Source: Scortum barcoo
Taxonomy: Eukaryota; Chordata; Actinopteri; Centrarchiformes; Terapontidae
Assembly (NCBI GenBank): GCA_023238725.1
Contig: CM041548.1
Span: 15,087,752-15,151,751, forward strand
DNA: 64,000 bases
Direction of reading: 5' to 3'
The position numbers were made by a program, and so were the translations under genes. This document shows, piece by piece, positions 23,901 through 38,900 of the stretch (position 1 is the first letter of the stretch; each line of letters begins with the position of its first letter). Under the pieces are notes generated by a model, which was not told the origin of the DNA, made no database searches, and was given only the letters and a program-made list of their open reading frames with translations.

Positions 23901-26900
23901 TAGCATTTGCAAATAATTCATAGCGTTCGTTTGAAACCGTGTACCACATGGACAGGTTTTACCAAAATGCGACAATACAGATAGTGTCAAGTCCTGTAGG
24001 AAGGACACTACACTGACATCTGAATACTTAACTGCAATTATCTGAACTTTGACACAAAGTGTATTGTCCCCTGTGGCAAAGCCTGCACATCCGGTACAAC
24101 AAGAAGGTCTGATTCAACGCTAACGCCATTTGCAAGTACTATTTGACCCAAGTCTGCTGGGAGGAGGTGGGGGGAAGTGAGGGGGCAGGCAGGGGGTGTG
24201 TGTGTGTGGGAGGGGGTGGAGGGGTTGGAGAGTGAGCTTGAGTTGGGTGATGGCAGAAAGCAGCAGATGGTGCAGCTTAGAACAAATAGGTGTCGAACAT
24301 GTAGTGGATATTGAGCAATGAATTTAAGTGTGGAAATAAAAATACAACATCTCTGGGGGAAAAAAGAATATAAAAGTGATGGGACCAGAAGTTTACGTAA
24401 GATACGTACAGAAGTAATATGAAACTGCTGAAAGAAAATTGTCTCAAAGGAGAGTCATTAAGAAATATGGGAGGGTGATGGGTGTTCCATTTGTTGATGT
24501 GTTGGTGAATGTGTGCAGGTGATGTGGTTGAAGGTGAAGCCTTGGGGCAAACTCCACTTTCTGAAATGAGCAAAGCAAGCTATGGAAGACAGCAGGAGAC
24601 CGATAATCTAACCCCTCTGTTATTAAAACTGGTAAAGCCAGGTGCCATTGTACAAGTCCGTCTTCCCTTTCCCCATTCGGTTGAAATGGCAGCCCCATAA
24701 TATTATCATGAGAGGCCATTCAATAAAGAGACAAACATTTCCTTGCAGTTGAATTACTGAAGCATGTTCCTTGTGTGTACAGCCGATGAAAACTGGGTTC
24801 AAGATGCAGAAGCATTTCCAATATTCGGGCAAAACCAAAGCTTAACATTAATATGGCTCAATTTTAAAACACTGTTTAACTTCAGAATCAGTGGACAAGC
24901 TTGTTTGAACCATTAGCAACTGCCTTGACACAAGCATAACAACATGTCTTTACACAAGCACCGTGTTTATGCTTGTAGATGCAGCAGAGCTCCAGTGGAA
25001 TACGCACGCCACACCAGTGAGAAATCAATGGGCTCATTGTGAGTATTAGAACAGTTATTGGTATGCAAGTATATAGAACGGGACCTGCACGACCCCCTAT
25101 GAACATGCCATTTCTATATGGTTTAGTGCCTCACCAGTGCTGTATCCATGGGAACCATAGCCACTAGCCTGCTGGAAGGGTGTGGCTGATGCATTGACGC
25201 CGACATTCACACCGTGCTGCTTTGACGAGGTAGGAGCCACCTGGGCAAAAACAACAACATGGTATGTAATGTCATGTCAGGGTGTGAAGAAAAAAAAAAA
25301 ACAAACAAAAAAACAAACAAAAAAAAAAACAACAAGCTAAACATGCATGGAGAGGGAGAACCAAAATTGTGGGGTCACCATAATCCAGTTCTCCTATCTT
25401 TTAGGGTTGCAATCATATAGTGCCCCCAGAGGAAAGGTCATCTCTTCCTCTGCGGAACATTTCTGCACAAATTTAATTTGCTAGCCACCGTTACCACCCC
25501 AATCCCTTCAAAAACAACCCATTTTTCTCAAGACATTATGAAGCAAAAACAAAGCCCAAACAAACTCATGGTGGGAGCAAGCCAGTAAACTAGCTACCTT
25601 CTTGAAACTTAAATTTTTCCTCACCGGAAACACAGCAGGTCCATACTGAAAGGTGTTGGGCAGGCCTGGCATGCCAGTGTAGTATGGGAGGCTCGTGTAG
25701 CTGTAGCCAGGTGGCAGCGCTGGGTTGAGGAAGGGCTGCTGTGTGGTGTGATGCGTCTGGGTCTGGTTCTGTTGCGTCTGAGCTAATGTGGTGGCTGGAG
25801 CGGGGGAGGATGCATCACCTCGACCAAACTTTGATAAGTCGCCTGCATATATGGGGGATGGGACAGAGTGGGAAGTTACTGAAAGTGCTGCACAATATAT
25901 AAATAAACAAATGACGTATGCTCAAATAAAAAGATCTACATTTCTGGCTTGTTGTGAGGTACCATATGTGTTGTCAGATTTAGTTTGCATCAACAAGCAA
26001 AAAAAAAAAAAAAAAACCCTCCAGTAGGTTCAATAAATCTGGCCCATATCAACCGTTCCCTTCATCACAACACAGACTTCAACATGCAGCGAACAGACAC
26101 AGTAACCTCGACCTTGAAAAGACGTAGCTGTTTATACAAAGGCTCACCAGAATAAGGGTTGTTTGTCAGGCTACCCTCTCTGCCAGTCAGTGCTGTGGTG
26201 GGAGTTGCAAAAGGAATGCTGTAATAATCCTGGAGGGAGAAAAACGTCTTTTACAGGCCATGAAGCAATGAAGTATGACTTGTGAAAAAAAATGTTTTTG
26301 GTGCCACAGTTGAACACTTTCCACAAAACTTACCAGCGGTATTCTTGTCTGCAGCATCTGTAGGTCATCATAGCCGTACACCTGAGGCTGAGACGAAGCG
26401 AGAAAAGTGTCAGAAAATCGTGTTACTCCATGAATTGCACAACATAAACCCTGGCGAGCACAGGTAAAGCTTAACCTGTGCAAAGGCCGACTTAACCCTT
26501 CCAGGAACTTACAGGGTAGGCGTGCAGTAGTCCAGGGGCCATGATGTATGGGTTGGGCAGTAGAGGGGGCACTCCAGGTGGCAGGTTTGGAGGTGCTTTC
26601 CCTGAATAAACAAAACCAAAGAATTCATTTTCCCAACAAGCAAACAATAAAATCCATCACCCTCTGCTTAATTAACTCACAGCAGACACTACAAAAAAAA
26701 GTAGAGCTGCACAATCATGCCATAATCCCAGGGACAGTTCATACTCACTTAAGATTACTCATCAGTACATCCACATTTCAATAAGCAAGGACAGATCTGT
26801 TGCATCAAGTGCAATAAATTTTTCCTAGAGTTGCATCAGTAGATGACAAGACTACAATATATCATGTGACACTGACAAAGGGAGCGGGGGGGAAACAAAC

Positions 26901-29900
26901 CTAACGTCTGTGTGAGTGTGTGAGAAAGAGAGAAAGAGACTAAAACAGCTTCAGAGGAACAACCAAACTGAGCGCCAGATGAGTCAGAATCATGGAAACC
27001 TCGCCAGTGACTGTGAGGAAATGGAAACCAATTTATCCAACCCCAGTCCTGACAAAAACAACGCACTTGTTCCAAGCAAGAGTCACAATCTGTTATCAGT
27101 TTTTGAACTAAATAAATAGGATCACTGTAATATGCCCACACTCATACAAGCAATCTTTTGTCACGGTTGCGGTGACACCACAAATCTTTTCCACCATCTG
27201 AAAACACCCTGACACACAAATCTACAGAAATTTGCCATACAACCCCTGACACTTGACCACACTATAATAGATATACACTTATAGGTCACCATAACAGAGA
27301 GTGATGAACAAATTTCCTTGTACCTTTCAAAGATAAGCCTTAAATCACAACAGTGCAAATTGGCGGATTAAAGGACAAATTATTTGTGTTGTTCCACATG
27401 CTCTACACTCTCAAACCAGAGCTGAGAACAGCGGCAATGACAAATTAATGATGAAACCCAACTACAGATGCATATATTAATCCTGACAGCCCACTTAACT
27501 AAAAAGTTATTCAGAACGAAAGGCTACAATTAACTTGCTGCTAGTGCTACCTGTATTATGACAAATGAAATGCAAATGAAAGTAAGTACAGCAGGCAAAG
27601 TGTAGGGAAAACAAAAGATAAAATATTTCATTTTTAGTTGAGCTGTTACATAATGCAAGATTTAGAAGTCTGAAGAAGAGTGGATATGAAATGCTAAGTG
27701 TATCGCCCCCCTCCCCCTTCACCCCCCCAAACATGTTTGCGCTTGTGTTCTAACCTGAGGATGCTGCAGAGCCCCGTGTAGATGAGGAAGTAGCTGAAGA
27801 AGGAATGGCCGATGCCGTTGTGGAGACTGAAATGGTGGCAGCTGCTGCAGCTGGGGCACCCATGGAGGCAGTGTTAAGGCCCATGGCCAGACTGCTGACG
27901 GGGCCGAGGCCCGAGGGGGCTGAAACTGTGGCAGAGCCCACCGAGGAGGCCTGAGGGGCCCCTAGCGAGACCTGTGCGGCAGCAGCCACAGAAGAGGAGG
28001 GGACTGATGAAGACGGCACAGCTGAAACTGAGGAAGGGAAGGAGGAGGAGTGCAGGCTCGAGTCACCGTCTACGTTGGGATGCTGTGGAGATGGAAGCAA
28101 GAAGAGGAAAAAAAGATGCAGTTAGGATTGATGAGATTATATCTCCATTAGAGTGAATGGACCTCTAATGTGTCCATCTGCCATCGCTGGAAACGCAGCT
28201 TTGAAAAATGTATGTACATGCTTATACAAAACTCATGTTCTGTCTGGTTTAAAAAAAAAACACCATCTCCACTGCTGTTTCTATTCATTAAAAAAAAAAA
28301 AAAAAAAAACTAAAAAAAAACAAAAAGACAATATGCAATTCACAACTGAATTAATATGAATTAATCATATAAAGATCTTACCAGTAAGCTCGAGTTGGAT
28401 GTTCGAACTGAAGATGGAGCATGGCTGTTTTGTTGTGATGGGTGTGAGCTGTAAAAATGACAGGAAATATCAATATCACCAAACCACAATCCATTTCCTG
28501 AATTCTGGGTTCACATAAAGTCATAACTTAAGATACTACTTAATTTCCAACTTTACAGTGCGTGTTAATTTAGTTGCATCTCACTTGTTGTGCTGAGGAG
28601 GGGGCATGGTGCTTGGAGGCAAGTCTTCACTGTGCCCAAGGGTGCTAAGGGATGCCTGATTAGATGTAGTCAACAAGGAGGCGGGGCCTGAGCCGCTGTC
28701 AGTCAAAGTACCCATGCTGGAGACAGACGCCTGTGTAACCGAATCAGAGGCCGGCTTGACTGATACTGCAGAACCTGCTGCAGCTAGGGGGAGAGAGAGA
28801 AGAGATGTTTCTGTAATAAATTTACAGTTGTGTTTTGTGTGTGGCAAATGTCTCAGACAATGTCAACAATGCTTTTAAGAAAAAATAAAAGAAAGCATGC
28901 TCTGTAAATGCACACTTACCATCCACAGCTTGTGTTCCTTGTATTGAACTGAAGCCATTCTGTAAAACCAACAATGAATGTGAGTGCACAGGTTTCTATG
29001 GAAACAGGCCATTGATAAAAAAATTAAACAGTGTTGGGCTCTTAGAAACTAATAAGCTTGTTTGATATACAGAGCATTTTAACTACAGGTCAGGTTTGAA
29101 ACCAGTACTGCATTACAATAATTACAACCTAATGAAATTAATTTATTTAGAACATCTGCTACCTTTAATTTTAAGACTTGAGTTTAGCGATGAGGAGGGA
29201 GTACATGGGTTTGATCCAGATTAAAGTGAAGCTTTAAACCTTGAGACACCCATTTATTCTACAAAGAGTGCTGAATATAATACATTTGGATGCCCTGATA
29301 TCTTTTCAGTCAGTGCACAGAGAACAAAACACATACAAGTAGTGTTTGTAATTTTTTATAGGCCATGATGCAATTGGTGTAGAATTTAGTTTTAGTTTTT
29401 AGACACTCTTTACAGTTGGACAACAGGAGATGTCCGGATTAAATCAAAGCTTTTCACTAGCACTGAGCTCCACAGGCCCATAAGGGGTTTAAGCACATTA
29501 TCCACACTGGACACTCCACTAACCTCTAAATTACCAACAGTACCTTTTTAAATGCTTGATCAGTGGAAGTGGAAAAAGAGGGAAGCTTTATTCTTACCTT
29601 GGGCTGCATATCCTTCTGCGGGGAGGAGGACACAGAGGGAGGGTAGCGTCGTGTCTGAGGCGGTCTCTGATCATACAGGTCCATCTGGGTGGACGACTCA
29701 CTGCAGATTTCAAAAAGCATTGACAAGACAAGTTCGATTGTGTTCTTAAAGTGTGGTTAGTGGTTCAGACTTGAAACTTGGTAATCACAACTTAGATTTA
29801 AGTGCATGTTGCAGTCCTCAGAAATGCTTTCACTGTCAACAGAAGCCTTCAGACAACTCAAAGTCCAAAGTCCAAATATGAACTTTATTTTTAAAGTATA

Positions 29901-32900
29901 AAAGGCCATCTGCAGTCATTTCACACAAATATTATCTGCATTTGTGAACAAATTTGTCCAGTTATGTGCTGTGTTATCAAATCATAAGATCAAACACTCT
30001 TCAGGTGTTTCCTGTAGTCTCAATGGGGACTCTCTCATTTGTTGTCCACAAGAACATGTCTTGATGACACCAGAGGCCACCATGTATCACAGTAGCAGGG
30101 CATTTAATATCATGTGGATAAAGTTAAAACAGCAACCAGGGAAGTTTTTACAGTGTGGTTTCTCTTATTCACATTAGTTCTGCAAATGTTGGAATACATC
30201 TGAAAAGTTGTGTTTTGGTTTGTACCAACCTGCTTGCGCTCGTATAGAGACTGTTCTGAACCTGGTTGGCTGGTGTTGTGGTGGTGGGGGCAGACTCGTA
30301 CTCTGGCAGAACTGGTTCTGACCCAAACTGCAGCGCCCCAAACTGAAGATTGAGGCCTGAGATGTCTGTTGAGCCAGGCATTTCTACCGCCATTGCAGGA
30401 ATCTGAGGAAGATCAAGGGAATTTTTAGACTTGGCTCAAATAGTTTGAGTCCATTCAGACTGAAGAAACAATTCTGGGTCTGGGCTCTAAACTACCACTC
30501 AAAAAGTAAGAAGTAAGAACAGTCATGCAAGAATAAATGGATGGATGTTGAAGAAAAAGACTTCACCAGATTTGTGTTCTGTGCTGTGTTATAAATCAGT
30601 GTTATGGCAGAGTGTGAGCCCCAAAATCCCCCCCCAAAATTTCATTTCACTTTGAACGTTACCTTTGTTGTAATGGAGGTCCTCTTCTTCTGCTGTTTGA
30701 GTTTGTGCTGCTGCAAAGGCAGTGGACTCTGGGCATCCGAGGAACTTGGGGAGACTTGCTGACCTAGAGAAGGAACCGCTGCCATTTTGGGAAGGGAGGA
30801 AGCAGGTGGAGGCACCACATGGGGTGAGGATGTTGTTTGTTGGGGTAAGGAAGAAGACGAGGAGACGGAAGAAGAAGGAGGCAGGCCTTTGTCCTGCAGG
30901 AAAACATCCAACATGGACGAGCTTGAGGTGGCGGCCTGGTAGGGCTGCCGCTTCGTAAAGGGTGTATGGACCGCAGACTCCGGCTGAGTCTTCATATCTG
31001 GAAAATAGAGGGAAAACTTTTACTTTGACAAAGAAAAAACATATCTATATCATTACATATTATCCTTAACATGCTCAATGGGGCAGGACGTCATCTCACC
31101 ATACTGTCCCAGCGAGGGGGCACTGGTGTCCCAGGATGAAGGGGTTGTGTTGGGTGGTCCAGTTTGTGAGTGCTGGGCAGCCAGCTGGGCCAGTGCCTGA
31201 GCTGTTTTATACTGCTCCAGGAACTGAGATCCAGTGGTCCCTGTGCTAGCTCCTTTCGGGTCCCCCACATCCCCAAAACCCTTGCTTAGCATGCTGACCT
31301 GGAATGTTGGCACATTATGACACACTGGTTTAGCACACTGATGCAAATGTTGAAGCTACATTAGTCCTATTGTGACATGACATAAACAGCCCTCTCCTTT
31401 ACCTGTCTGGTAAGGAAGTGGTTGAGCTTTTAAAGTTGCATCAGTTAGTAAAATCTAAGAGCCTGTGTGTGTTTAACCACATGACTACAAAATGCTTTAA
31501 TGTTTTAGCCTCACCATGCTGTGCTGGGTGTAAGGGGTGCTGGAGGATGTTTGGGAGAGTGGCACCCCTTGCTTGGAGTTGCTGAAAACCAGTGACTGGG
31601 ACAAGGAGGGGGGCTGGGTTGCCTCCATGGGGGGATTTTCTGTCTCTGAGGAGGAAGACGGGGGAGTCTTCCCCAGCAGCACCGCGAGGTCGATCCTGTA
31701 GGTGGTGGAAATATTAATTATGACGAGTGTCAACTAAACCTTTATTTTCACTACAGATATAACAAATTATTTCAGAACTGCAGCCAGTGTTTTTCTTTAT
31801 TTACTGATTAATCTACAGTCAATAAAGCTATTGCTGATTGGCAGAAAATTTATCCACAGCTATTTAAACCGATCGCCTAATTAATTTTTTCTCTAAACAA
31901 TTTTTTATCAGATGAATCAGTCTGGCCCAGTCTACAGCTCCAGTTGAGCTAAACAGTGAAACCAAGCAACTAATTTCCCTCTCAACCAATTCCTGGAGCA
32001 GCAATTTGTTGAAGGCTCGAGTCGGGTTAATAAAGTGGAGAAGTGACCCACCTCTGTCCTTTGGTGATGGTGACATTCTCTTGAGGCAGAGGCATGGACG
32101 CCACACTGGAGGCTGTGAATATCTTGGTCTCTGACAGCTGCAAAGGAAGAGAAAGTGGAAGATGGAAGAAGTTATAACTGAAACAAAAGTAAACATCTAG
32201 ATTCAAAAAGGGGATCTGGCATTCCATCACTGAAGCTGTGCTAAGATCTGTTACAAAATCTGATTTTTCTTCACAAGCGATCACTTATTACATTTAGAGC
32301 TACATGAAACACTCACATCCTCGTTCCAGTCCTCAGTGCCCCACTCCTCTGTGGCAGTCCTCCAGGCACCTATGAGTCAAAGAGAAACTGTTCAATACTT
32401 TTGAGAGGGGCAGAGCTTCAAACAGATTATGTGATGCGTTAAAAAAAAAAAAAAAAAAGTAAAAGCAAAGCACAGTGGAGAAGAAGATAGGTTTACCAGG
32501 AGCCGAGTCGAACTTGGGCGGGTAATTTGTTCCCTCTGCTGCGGAGTATTCCAACCCTGCAGACAAAGACAGGGGTGAGGAGATCAAAGTTAAATGTAAT
32601 GAAAAGAGATGATTATCTGGTAGTCACATATCTAAGACAATGTGTCTGAGATTCAGGTATTTGCAAAGTGTGCATGGTTCTACACAGAACATCGAAAAGC
32701 GAGTGTCCTTTGAACGCAAGTGAACCTTCCTTTCATCTTCTGTCAGCTACTTCAGGATGCTGAACATGATTTTTAAAATTGTTTGGATGGTAAACAGATG
32801 CTTCATTGATAAGATTAACTTCTCTTCTTGGAGGGCAGCCTTTCTTAATAAATTAACTTACTAGCTCCCTCCTCCAGCTCCATGTTTCCTGTGTTGTTCC

Positions 32901-35900
32901 AGGTGCTGCCCCCTCCATAGTTTTCCTCTGTCTGGGCTGGCTCCGCATAGTCAGCAGGGTTGAATGTTCTGGAAAAAGAAAGCAGCAAGAGATGTTGAGT
33001 TGAAAATGGAGTTCAAGTGTGCGGAACAAACGGCTGAAGGGCTGTCAGTGCTTCCAAAAAAACATCAGCCACAGCTGGGTGCCCACACACAAAAATCAAG
33101 GAGTCCATTTTTAAACTTACCATCTACAGGTCAAAGTTTTGAAAATGTTAACAAGCAGACCCCTGTTCAGTTCTTAAGAGCATCAAACCACTTCTGATCA
33201 GTACGGTTTGAATGAATCCCCAGCAATACTGTTATCATCATTAGGCTTTTTGCCCAATGTAAACACTTGAGAAAAGAGTAAATGAGGTTGTAGCAGGAAG
33301 AGGAAATGATAAGAGACTGAAATGAAACATTAGTGTCTTTGGGGGTATGTGCCGTCAAGACATGCAAATAAGTGGGTAAATTAATTTAATATTGGTTTTG
33401 TTGTTCCTAATCTCTTTCCTGGCACTGGATGCCTTTCATTAATGTGACACATCCGTGTGTGCTGAGAAATTTACAGCTAATGCAACCTAGCAACATGAAG
33501 AACTACAACACTTTTCTTTTGAGTCAAGCCAAGCAGCTGTCATTATATGTCTACGATCCTTCCTGTGCAAATCTGAGGGCATTTATAGCTGATGTGAACA
33601 GATTTAACATCAAATTTCAGGAAGGTTACATCTTTTTCATATGGTATTAATAGAAGGAGGGGTAAATCGTTCTGTCTTGTGTTACATCATCCAGTTTTAT
33701 GGCACTCAAAAGTCTCCCTACAGAAAGCAAGAATAACAGACACACCAGAGGCGATGCACTCACCTCTCACCTTCTGCAATATCATATCTGGGCCCCTTAT
33801 CAATCTGGCTTTAGAGGAAAAATAATGGCAACAATTACAAGCAACAGCACAACAAAGCAACAAAAAGTTAAAAAAAAAAAAAAAAAAAAAGCTTTTGTTT
33901 TTTCAGACCACAAATCCAGAGCAACAGCATAAGCAAAACGCCCTCCATCTGCCTGTGCCAGTACTGTAACAAAACACTCCACCTGTAAGTCTGAAACACT
34001 CAGTCAGTTCTTTTAAATACTCGACAATGCAAGGCAAGCCAGGGTGCTTTTAGTTGTGGTTGGTAAATACGCAGTCTAAGAAACCCAAAGTCATCACAAA
34101 TATACAAAATGCAGCCACAAACACAACAAAACTGTTGCTGGATGAGAGCAGTTGTGTGAGAGTAAATGCAATAATCTTTTCACTGATGCAATTTAGGCCC
34201 AAATAATCTCAGGAATTTCAATGGTATCATCTCAAAGCCACACAGGACACAGTCACTATTCAATACCTCCTCCACTGAAAGAAATCTGCAGCTTTAAGTC
34301 AACCCGTCTTATCTGATCTCACTGATATTTTCTTCTGAAAAACTAAAAATGGCAAACACATACTCAAATTTAATGTCTCAGTTCAGATAATAACATCAGT
34401 TTCTACCAAAGCAAAACTACATTTTCAGTGCAGTTTTTGTAGCCATTTGCTACAATATAAAACCACTGTCAGGATTATATACATGTTAACTTTGAAGAAG
34501 CCAGTCTATGCAGATAAAACAAACTGGGGCCATCTCTTTCGTTTCTTTTCAGCAAACTCAACAAGAGAATTCAAACACAAAGGCAGCTAACAGTTACCCC
34601 AAAGAGGCAGCACCATAAATGAGCCAACCAATGCCGTGGTACCAGAGAATACAACTGGCCATATAATGAATGCATCTCCTTTACGCCAGGCGACATCAGC
34701 GACGGACGGAGGTTGGTTGATATGTGCTGCCTTGTTATATGCCGCAGTTATGGCCAGCAGTACTTTGGATGTGCTGTCTGCAGTATCTGTTTCGGTCTCA
34801 GCTTGAAGGACAGTGATTCAAGACCAATTCAATAAATTTTTTAAAACCCCATGATCTGACTCATCAACCATGAGCCAAAACATCATTCAATAACTGCACA
34901 AGCAAAACTACCCACATTTTCTTACAAGGTGAAAAATAAACAGCAGAATTGTGTATTAAGTAATAAGCAGTAACATTTCTATTACTTCAGTAACTATTAC
35001 GGTACAATACCAAACACTGAAGACTTCCTTAAGCAGCTTTGTAAAGTATTTTATCTAATGCATCAAACAATAAAAAATGAATTTGCTTGTGATTCACAGA
35101 AACATCTAAAGCACTTAAATCCATCCTGGATATAACAAAAATCTGATGATTTGGGTTCCCACTGTTAACGTAGCCTTACTTAAGCAATAATTACTTAGTT
35201 ACATGGTTATTCAGCTAGTACTGGCCATCCTATTAGCCACAGAACAAATGAATGAGTGAGCTTATGTCAGAGATGTTCTGCGCTTTTCTGCTTCTAAAAG
35301 CTGCTGTTTAAAATTCTCTCTGGAAGTAAAACATAGGACACTGAATTTGGCTAAAAACCATCATTTGGGAATTATACTGAATTCATGTATCAATTCCCCT
35401 CCTATCCCCCAAGTCATTTAAGGTTTACACCAAGTTAAGAAGGAGAAATTTCTTTGATCAGCTTATTCATCAGTAATGAAGTGTGGTACTTGCTTGCCTT
35501 GTCAGTTTGATCTAGTGCCTGCTAACATTTTTAAGCAGAATATGCGTATGTGAGGCGAATGCTATGAGCTACCTCAGGCTTGTCTTAAACTTACTAGAAC
35601 AAGGTACCAATGATGGAAACCTGCCTACTTCCATCGCCACTGTAATAAACTGATCAAAGGCCTTATCTTCTTCCTTTAAAGCTGCGTGTGTTTCATTTAA
35701 GTCGCTGTGTTTAACCGACGCTGAAGCCAAGCAGGTAACTGTGTCCGCTAGCAGCGAGAAGCAAAAGCAATCACAGAACTGTTGCGTGGAGTGAGGTGGG
35801 GGGTGGGTTAGGTAATATGAAAACACCTCAGCTAGCACTGCATGCGATTGCAAGTGTGAAGACCCCCCAGCACCCTGCTCACAAAAAAAAAAACTTAGTT

Positions 35901-38900
35901 TATAATCAATATGAAACAAAGCATATTGCATTGTTCCTTGAGATATGCAAGTCAACATCTGCGTCCACAAATATACTTAAAATTGTAAGACATTTTCAAA
36001 GCATCAGAGAGACACAGACCATAGAGACGTATGAAGTTTTATGACCTTATAGTTATTGTGTGCACCACCACTTGAGTAAACATCTGTGAATTACACCATA
36101 ACACTTTTAGTTTCATTCAGGTCATGCCTCTCTTTTGAGCTTCTGTGTTCAAACATATATTTATGGCTGTGTTACAGCAGCTTTGAAGTGTACACATTCA
36201 ACACTTTAGTTTAGTAAGAGTGAAAATGACTTTCAGGCATCTCTTGAGAAGAAGCCACTCAGCTCTTAACCTCACTACAGAGTCACATCATGTCATATGT
36301 GCTACTTCAGCAGACCTTAAAATGATGTAAAAATCTAGAGTAACATCAAATTACACGTGACTGCTGATCGCCAAAGGCAGGATGATTGTGATAACTGAAG
36401 TCCATTAAATGACAGTGTAATGAGTCATGGATGTCATTACAGTTGAGAGAAAGTACTTCCTCTGTTGTGACACCTACTAGTCAAGCTGCCAGTATAAGAT
36501 GCTAACTCATTAGCTGACACATTTACAACGCACACACAAACTGATACGCAGGATGAGCAAAATACAACCAACTTATGCTACAGCCCAGGACCAGAGAGCA
36601 GAGACCATTGAAGTTAACCAAACTGGTCCCTGACACCCTTACAAGTGGATCTATCAAAATTTCACTCTAAATAAAATGTTTAGACAGCGAGCACTCTCTG
36701 AAGAGAGATATTCGGCCCACGCTGTTCCATCCCATTGGCTGACGTATGCCCTCCCTCCTTTGGATTAACGCTAAACAATAGGCTGGGGTCCTGCTCTCTG
36801 GTGACCATGGCAACAGGTAAAAGTGGAACAAAAGGCCCTCTAGTTTTAGGTAACACAGGTGTTCTCTTACCCCATGCCCTGCGCCGAAAATCTGCCCCCT
36901 CGCCGCCCAGATACTCCTGGGGAAACAAGGAGAGTGTACTTCAGTTTCTTTGTTTGACAACTATTATCACAAGGACAATGTTAGCGGTTTAGGCAAAAAT
37001 AAAAACCCTCCCTCAATACAATTCCTTCACCAACCAGTTTGAAGAGGATTGCAGTCACTCACCAACAGCCCCTCTTCCTCTGCCTCGTCCCCTTCGGCCC
37101 CGCTCTGCACCTCTTCCAGCTACTCCAGCCTTGCCTCCATCCAAGCCGTTCTCCTGACCACGAACTTGAGTACAAGGAGAGACAGCGTCTGATCAGATTT
37201 AACATCAAATTTAGACACATGCACGTGTCAAAATAAACATCACTTAAACTAAAATGATTTACAGAGAGAAAACGTATGAAAAGCAGCCTTATTGTGTGCT
37301 GCAAATTACCAGGCAGTAACATAGAAAACATGCAAGGAAAAAAGTGCTTTAACATAAAAAGTTACTAAATAGGTGATTACTGCTGTAATCAACCTGGTCC
37401 CTGGTTTTAAATAGCTCTTGAACAGCACACTTTTGCCACAGTGGATAATGGAGCTGACCTATGACATGATGATCTCTATTTTCAAACCAAAATGTATTGT
37501 CACGTTACTCATGATTAGTTTGGAGCAGATGTCAATAAACTGCTATTTTAAAAAGGCTTCCTGGTTTCTCTTTTCAGTAACGTTACGCAAACTAAACACT
37601 GCTTTTTTACATTAAGCCTCCCACTGTTGAACCACTAGAGGACTTCTAGTTTGAAAGAACAAGTAGTACAGCCTAAACTGACCATCTAGCATCACTCAGG
37701 TTCTGCAGGGCTCTCAAAGTATAGCGTTTGCTTTGTTTAGCAAAACATGTAAACATGCTCAAAGGAGAGGAAATGACTTCATGTTGTAAATTGTGGCACA
37801 TATGTCGCAAATCTGATGAAACAGACTCATGGTTTATGCTGTGTCTGTGTGCTGACTAAAATATACTTCTGTGCATACCTTGTCAACAGACACACTTGAG
37901 GATGATGGTGCAGCTAGCAGTGAGGTTAAACTTAACTTCTCACTTGTCATTAAGAAAAGCTCGATCTGCCAGGATTATACACTCTGATAAAGTGTGCTTA
38001 TTGTGCCTTGACCAATGAAAATTTAACATATGTTTTTGAGTGTCAAGTGCATGGAACTCTCTTAAGGACAAAAATGGCGATCGGTGACACCAGTAAGGAA
38101 CAAAAATGTACACGCTATGACTAGTGCTCACCAGTGCTTTGTTTGGCAAAACAAATATTTAGATTTCACAAAAAGATAACTAAAAAATAAAACCGTGCAG
38201 CTACAGTGAAAGAATGATCAGCACTTACACTCTCGTCCCCTGCTGGCTCCACGGCCCTTGCGCGGAGCTCCACCTCGGCGACGTGCTACATCTTTCTCTC
38301 CTCCTTTCTCCCTGTTCTCTTTTCCCTCCTCTCCGGTCTCTGCCTGGCTAGTCTCCTTTTGGCCCGAAACCCCCTTCTTCTTCCCCACCATTTCCCAAGA
38401 GTCCTTAAGGAAGAAATAAAGAAGGCATTACACTGTAGTTCCTTTAAGTCAATACACTGCTGGACTCATTGATATTGTACTGAGTCATGAAGACAGAAAA
38501 CAAGCACTTAAGAAAAATGAAGGTCAAACTACATGTACTTGCAGACCACTGCTGTAACAACAGGAAAAGGTGCCCAGCCAAAATCTAATTTCTCAGAAAG
38601 TGATACTGAACAACCTAATTTTAAAGTCTCTCCATGGAGCCTGTATCTTGACAGTCAAGGTATCTGACAACCCTTTATCAGGTCTGATTAATGTGCCGGC
38701 AAGACGCATTTCCACTTTTCCAAGTTTAGTTGTCCCCTGTGTTCTAGTAGTTACTTACCTATCAAAGCTTAAATGTGACTATGAGGGATATTTTAGTTGG
38801 TCCTTGCTGCACTTGTGTTGCAAGGTAAATTCAGACAGTGACAATATAATACATAATCAATTCTTAAAAATGTCTCTCTCGTTGGGTGCGACAATTATAC

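Noticed and set aside
26550..26566. CTCF-like GCAGTAGAGGGGGCACT
   Set aside because: One G too many to fit the core spacing; it lies in coding sequence of ubap2l and is likely chance.
32969..36870. Hidden gene or snoRNA in the large ubap2l intron
   Set aside because: I could not find a convincing C/D or H/ACA pattern or a coding exon by eye; a covariance-model search would be needed to say more.
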